DNA from: Mycobacterium sp. IS-1264
GTDB lineage: Bacteria > Actinomycetota > Actinomycetes > Mycobacteriales > Mycobacteriaceae
DNA length: 42,256 bases
Assembly: GCF_001954195.1 (NCBI RefSeq)
Contig: NZ_MBES01000020.1
Coordinates: 1 to 42,256, forward strand
Direction of reading: 5' to 3'
In this document: positions 38,061 through 42,256 of the stretch, one piece after another
Layout of the letters: every line of letters starts with the position of its first letter
How positions within the stretch are numbered: the stretch's first letter is position 1
Translations under genes and position numbers: made by a program
Notes under the pieces: generated by a model
Database searches by the model: none
The model's input: the letters and a program-made list of their open reading frames with translations, nothing else
Told to the model about the DNA's origin: nothing

Positions 38061-41000
38061 ATGAATAGCAGTCAAGACGAACTCGTCAAGGCCCTCCGCA
38101 AGTCTCTCAAGGAAAACGAGCGGCTGAAGCGGGAGAACCGCGAGTACCTGGCCATGGCGACCGACCCGATCGCGGTGGTGGGGATGGCGTGCCGGTATCC
38201 GGGCGGCGTGGATTCGCCGGAGGCCTTGTGGCAGATGGTCGTCGAGGGCCGCGATGTGGTGTCCGACTTCCCGTCCGATCGCGGCTGGGATCTGGGCGGC
38301 CTGTTCGATCCCGACCCCGACGCGATCGGGAAGTCGTACACCCGGTGCGGCGGATTCCTGGCGGACGCCGCCGATTTCGACGCCGCGTTCTTCGGTATCG
38401 CGCCCAGCGAGGCGCTCGCCATGGATCCGCAGCAACGCTTGTTGATGGAAGTGTCGTGGGAAGCGTTGGAGCGAGCCGGAATTGACCCGTTGGCGCTGCG
38501 TGGGTCGGCGACGGGCGTGTTCGCCGGGATATTCCACGGGTCGTACGGCGGCCAGGGACGGGTCCCCGGAGAGCTCGAGCGATACGGGCTGCGCGGCTCG
38601 ACGCTGAGCGTCGCCTCGGGCCGGGTCGCCTACGCGCTGGGCTTGGAGGGCCCGGCGGTGTCGGTGGACACCGCGTGTTCGTCGTCGTTGGTGGCCCTGC
38701 ACCTGGCGGCCCGCTCACTGAGATCGGGCGAATGCGATCTGGCGTTGGTCGGCGGCGTGACGGTCATGGCCACTCCCGCGATGTTCATCGAATTCAGTCG
38801 ACAGCGCGCGCTGGCCGCCGACGGACGGTGCAAGGCGTATGCCGGTGCGGCCGACGGGACCGCCTTCTCCGAGGGCGTCGGGGCGCTGGTGTTGGAGCGG
38901 TTGGCCGATGCGCGGCGGATGGGCCACCCGGTGCTCGCGGTGGTCCGGGGCTCGGCCGTCAACCAGGACGGCGCGTCCAACGGCCTGGCGACCCCGAATG
39001 GCCCGGCTCAGCAGCGGGTGGTGCGGGCCGCACTCGCCAGCGCGCGGTTGACGACGGCCGACGTGGATCTGATGGAGGGCCACGGCACCGGCACCACGCT
39101 GGGCGACCCGATCGAGGCCCAGGCGCTGCTCGCTACCTATGGACAGAATCGGCCGGCGGATCGGCCGCTGTGGCTGGGGTCCATCAAATCGAACATGGGT
39201 CACACCTCGGCCGCCGCGGGCGTGGCCGGGGTGATCAAGATGGTGCAGGCGATCCGCCACGGGCTGATGCCGCGGACGCTGCATGTGGATGTGCCCACGC
39301 CGCATGTGGATTGGTCGGCGGGGGCCGTCTCGCTGTTGACCGAACCCCGGGCATGGCCGGCGGGGGACGGTCCGCGCCGGGCCGGGGTGTCGTCGTTCGG
39401 GATCAGCGGGACCAATGCGCATGTGATCTTGGAACAGGCCCCGTCGGACCAGCCGGCGCTGGAAAGCGTTGGCGCTTCGGGTGATAACGACATGCCGGCG
39501 GTGCCGTGGGTGTTGTCCGCGCGGTCGGCCGAGGCGCTGACCGCCCAGGCGCAGCGGCTGTTGACGCACGTCGGCGCCGATCTCGACGCGGCCGACGTGG
39601 GCTGGTCGTTGGTCTCGACGCGTTCGGTGTTCGAGCATCGCGCGGTGATGGTCGGCGGTGACCGCGAGCAGCTGCTGGCCGGATTGGCCGGGCTGGCGGC
39701 CGGCGAGCCCGGCGCGAATGTCGTGGTGGGGCGTGCCCGCGCGGTGGACAGGACGGTCTTCGTTTTCCCGGGGCAAGGCTCGCAATGGGTCGGCATGGGG
39801 GCCCAATTGCTCGACACGTCAAAGGTTTTCGCCGATCACATGAACCGATGCGACAAGGCGCTCGGCGAACACGTGGAATGGTCCCTGATCGATGTCATCC
39901 GGGGCGCGGCGGGCGCCCCCGGGCTGGACCGGGTCGACGTGGTGCAGCCGGTGCTGTGGGCGGTGATGGTGTCGCTGGCCGAACTGTGGCGCTCGGTGGG
40001 CGTCCGCCCGGACGCGGTGATCGGCCACTCGCAGGGCGAGATCGCGGCGGCGTATGTCGCGGGTGCGTTGTCACTGGAGGACGCCGCCCGGGTCGTGGCG
40101 CTGCGCAGCAGGCTGCTGGTGCGGCTGTCGGGTTCCGGGGGCATGGTCTCACTGGCGTGTGCCCTGCCGCGAGCGCGCGAGTTGCTGGAACCATGGGGCG
40201 ACCGGCTCAATATTGCTGCCGTCAACGGTGTTTCGGCCGTCGTCGTCTCCGGCGAGGTGACGGCACTCGAGGAACTGATGCCACGCTGCGAGGCGAACGG
40301 CGTCCGAGCGCGCAGGATCGATGTCGACTATGCCTCGCACTCCGCGCAGGTGGACGCGATCCGTGAGCCGCTCGCCGAGGCGCTGACCGGCATCGCGCCG
40401 CGTTCGTCCTCGGTGGCCTTCTTCTCCACGGTCACCGGCGAGCTAATGGACACCGCCGGCCTGAACGCCGAGTACTGGTACCGCAGCATCCGGCAGACGG
40501 TGCAGTTCGAACGTGCGGTGCGCGCCGCGCGCGATAGCGGGCATCAGGCTTTCATCGAATCCAGTCCCCATCCGGTGTTGCTCGCCGGCATCGAGGAAAC
40601 CCTGGCCGATCGGAATGCCCCCGAAGCCGTCGTCATTCCCTCGCTGGGCCGCGAGGACGGTGGGCTCGACAGGTTCTTGCTGTCGGCCGGTCAGGCTCAC
40701 GTCGCGGGCGTGGACGTGAACTGGCGGGCGGCTTTTGCGGGCGGATGTCAGGTGCCGTTGCCGACGTACGCCTTTCAGCGGCAACGGTTTTGGTTGCCGG
40801 AGATGGGCGCCGGCACCGGCGACATGGGCGCTCTGGGTTTGGCGGGGGCCGAGCACGGCTTGCTGGGCGCGGTGGTCCACCGGCCGGACTCGGGCGGCGT
40901 GGTGCTCACCGGCCGGCTCTCGATGGCCGCCCAACCGTGGCTGGCCGATCACGCGGTGGCCGGGGTGGCGTTGTTCCCGGGCGCCGGGTTCATCGAGTTA

Positions 41001-42256
41001 GCGTTGCGCGCCGGCGATGAGGTCGGTTGCACCGTGGTGGAGGAGCTGACGCTGTCGGCGCCGCTGCTGTTGCAACCGGCAGAAGGGGTGCACGTCCAGG
41101 TGGTGGTGGGCGCCGCGACGAGCTCGGGCAGTCGGACCGTGTCGGTGTATTCGCTTGCGGCGCAGCCCGGTTCGGAGTGGGTGTTGCACGCCGAGGGCAC
41201 GCTGAGCGCGGGAGCCGTGCAGCCGGCGGCCGATCTGTCGGTCTGGCCGCCGGTGGGGGCGACGCCGCTTGACGTGGTCGATGCGTACGAGCGACTGGCG
41301 GACCGGGGCTATGAGTACGGGCCGGCGTTTCGGGGTCTGCGGGCCATGTGGCAGCGGGGCAGCGAAGTCTTCGCCGAGGTCGCAGTCCCCGAGGCCACCG
41401 GAGTGGACGTCGGCGGCTTCGGGATCCACCCGGTGTTGGTGGACGCGGCGCTGCACGCGATGGGAGTGGCCGGCGAACAGGCCGAGACGATGCTGCCGTT
41501 TTCCTGGCAGGGAGTGTGTTTGTACGCGGCGGGAGCGGCACGCGCGCGGGTGCGGATCGCACCGGTCGGCGTGGCCGCGGTGTCGGTGGACCTGGCCGAT
41601 GGCGCGGGTCTGCCCGTGTTGTCGGTGCGCGAGCTGGTAGTTCGCCCGGTCTCGGTGGCGCAGTTGGCGATGCCTGCGCAAGGCCGACGGGCGGGCGGGG
41701 CACTGTTCGAGGTGACATGGCCACCGGTGTCATTGGGGTCCAACGGGATTGGCGACGACGGTGTCACGGTGTGGCGCCCGGGCCCGGCGGCCGACGGTGT
41801 GGTCGGTTCGGTGTATGCGGCCACCCATGAGGCGCTGCGTGTACTGCAGTCGTCTCTGGCCGGGGATGGTTCCAAGATTCTCGCGGTCGTCACTCAGGGC
41901 GCCGTGGGGCTGCCCGGTGAGGCGACCACGGATCTCGCCGGCGCGGCGGTGTGGGGGCTGGTGCGCTCCGCGCAGGCCGAGCATCCGGGTCGGTTCGTGT
42001 TGGTGGATTCGGACGGATCGATCGACGTGCGCGATGTCATCGGTTGTGATGAACCGCAACTCGTGGTGCGCTCCGGTGTCGCCTATGCTCCCCGGCTGAC
42101 CGCCGCAGGCGCCGGGCTGCAGCTGCCGGAGGGCGCATGGCGGATGACCGCCGGTGGCGGCGGCACGCTGGAGGACCTAGTGGTGCAGCCGAGCGCACGG
42201 GTGGAGCTGGCCGCCGGGCAGGTGCGGGTGGCGGTGGCCGCGGTGGGGGTGAACTT
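38061..42256 (+). CDS. pks7: Modular type I polyketide synthase (Pks7 homologue), 3' end outside window
   Basis: The first 1398 codons of a multidomain synthase, cut by the window end. Order: an N-terminal coiled-coil docking helix (1-35), a ketosynthase (about 36-460) with Cys206 (DTACSSS), His341 (GHGTGT) and His381 ([10 protein letters not shown]), an acyltransferase (about 565-875) with [12 protein letters not shown] and Ser657 (GHSQGE), and a dehydratase (about 925-1200) with His964 (LADHAV) and Asp1128 ([11 protein letters not shown]). The sequence then continues toward an enoylreductase ([12 protein letters not shown] at the edge). AT markers RVDVVQ, GHSQGE and YASH indicate methylmalonyl-CoA, so a methyl-branched unit is expected. 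M. tuberculosis Pks7 has the same domain order and is about 2126 residues. Confidence 0.94.
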   Translation, partial: MNSSQDELVKALRKSLKENERLKRENREYLAMATDPIAVVGMACRYPGGVDSPEALWQMVVEGRDVVSDFPSDRGWDLGGLFDPDPDAIGKSYTRCGGFLADAADFDAAFFGIAPSEALAMDPQQRLLMEVSWEALERAGIDPLALRGSATGVFAGIFHGSYGGQGRVPGELERYGLRGSTLSVASGRVAYALGLEGPAVSVDTACSSSLVALHLAARSLRSGECDLALVGGVTVMATPAMFIEFSRQRALAADGRCKAYAGAADGTAFSEGVGALVLERLADARRMGHPVLAVVRGSAVNQDGASNGLATPNGPAQQRVVRAALASARLTTADVDLMEGHGTGTTLGDPIEAQALLATYGQNRPADRPLWLGSIKSNMGHTSAAAGVAGVIKMVQAIRHGLMPRTLHVDVPTPHVDWSAGAVSLLTEPRAWPAGDGPRRAGVSSFGISGTNAHVILEQAPSDQPALESVGASGDNDMPAVPWVLSARSAEALTAQAQRLLTHVGADLDAADVGWSLVSTRSVFEHRAVMVGGDREQLLAGLAGLAAGEPGANVVVGRARAVDRTVFVFPGQGSQWVGMGAQLLDTSKVFADHMNRCDKALGEHVEWSLIDVIRGAAGAPGLDRVDVVQPVLWAVMVSLAELWRSVGVRPDAVIGHSQGEIAAAYVAGALSLEDAARVVALRSRLLVRLSGSGGMVSLACALPRARELLEPWGDRLNIAAVNGVSAVVVSGEVTALEELMPRCEANGVRARRIDVDYASHSAQVDAIREPLAEALTGIAPRSSSVAFFSTVTGELMDTAGLNAEYWYRSIRQTVQFERAVRAARDSGHQAFIESSPHPVLLAGIEETLADRNAPEAVVIPSLGREDGGLDRFLLSAGQAHVAGVDVNWRAAFAGGCQVPLPTYAFQRQRFWLPEMGAGTGDMGALGLAGAEHGLLGAVVHRPDSGGVVLTGRLSMAAQPWLADHAVAGVALFPGAGFIELALRAGDEVGCTVVEELTLSAPLLLQPAEGVHVQVVVGAATSSGSRTVSVYSLAAQPGSEWVLHAEGTLSAGAVQPAADLSVWPPVGATPLDVVDAYERLADRGYEYGPAFRGLRAMWQRGSEVFAEVAVPEATGVDVGGFGIHPVLVDAALHAMGVAGEQAETMLPFSWQGVCLYAAGAARARVRIAPVGVAAVSVDLADGAGLPVLSVRELVVRPVSVAQLAMPAQGRRAGGALFEVTWPPVSLGSNGIGDDGVTVWRPGPAADGVVGSVYAATHEALRVLQSSLAGDGSKILAVVTQGAVGLPGEATTDLAGAAVWGLVRSAQAEHPGRFVLVDSDGSIDVRDVIGCDEPQLVVRSGVAYAPRLTAAGAGLQLPEGAWRMTAGGGGTLEDLVVQPSARVELAAGQVRVAVAAVGVN

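Overview
The window is GC-rich, densely packed actinobacterial DNA. Gene content and order identify a Mycobacterium chromosome, most likely a slow-growing non-tuberculous species. The backbone follows the M. tuberculosis segment from about Rv1633 to Rv1661 almost gene for gene: uvrB, MFS pump, LAM-capping mannosyltransferase, universal stress protein, metallo-hydrolase, uvrA, esterase, lysX, infC-rpmI-rplT-tsnR, DUF2236 protein, adenylyl cyclase, rhomboid-like protein, pheST, argCJBDFRGH, pks10, pks7. I cannot assign a species from sequence alone.

Layout. 1-1065: the 3' end of a receptor-type Ser/Thr kinase whose kinase domain lies outside the window. 1082-4682: uvrB and a 4-nt-overlapping MFS exporter behind a DNA-damage (RecA-NDp/PafBC-type) promoter. 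4666-7641: a GT-C mannosyltransferase, a cAMP-binding-type Usp and a glyoxalase-II-like hydrolase. 7670-10664: uvrA with its own RecA-NDp-type promoter. 10661-15689 (minus strand): a tight five-gene run of membrane esterase, DUF6653 protein, small acidic protein, PknH-like kinase and AlkZ-like winged-helix protein. 15774-19121 (minus): lysX. 19122-19545 is the only gene-free stretch over 300 bases. It holds divergent promoter sequence and the infC leader, with two hairpins, one of them a classic intrinsic terminator. infC itself appears to start at an AUC codon. 20166-21570: L35, L20 and an rRNA methyltransferase. 21673-24647: DUF2236 protein, class III cyclase and rhomboid-like protein. 24768-28309: pheST. 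28344-36866: the complete arginine regulon behind tandem ARG boxes. 36980-42256: a type III PKS, then a modular type I PKS truncated by the window end.

Working together. uvrA and uvrB are the damage-recognition half of nucleotide excision repair and carry matching damage-type promoters. infC-rpmI-rplT is the translation-factor/ribosomal-protein operon. The arg genes form one overlapping operon that includes its own repressor. pks10 and pks7 begin a lipid/polyketide locus. Both PE-family insertions known at these positions in M. tuberculosis (PE17, PE_PGRS30) are absent.

Most notable beyond the conserved genes: the C11 tract in the left-edge kinase, the two RecA-NDp promoters with start-codon consequences, the AUC start and attenuator of infC, two nested palindromes with similar architecture (21583-21644 and 35364-35425), a perfect 16-bp operator-like palindrome at 22731-22746, and the AlkZ-like protein lacking the Gln-x-Gln motif. 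I found no CRISPR, tRNA, rRNA, insertion sequence or integrase.
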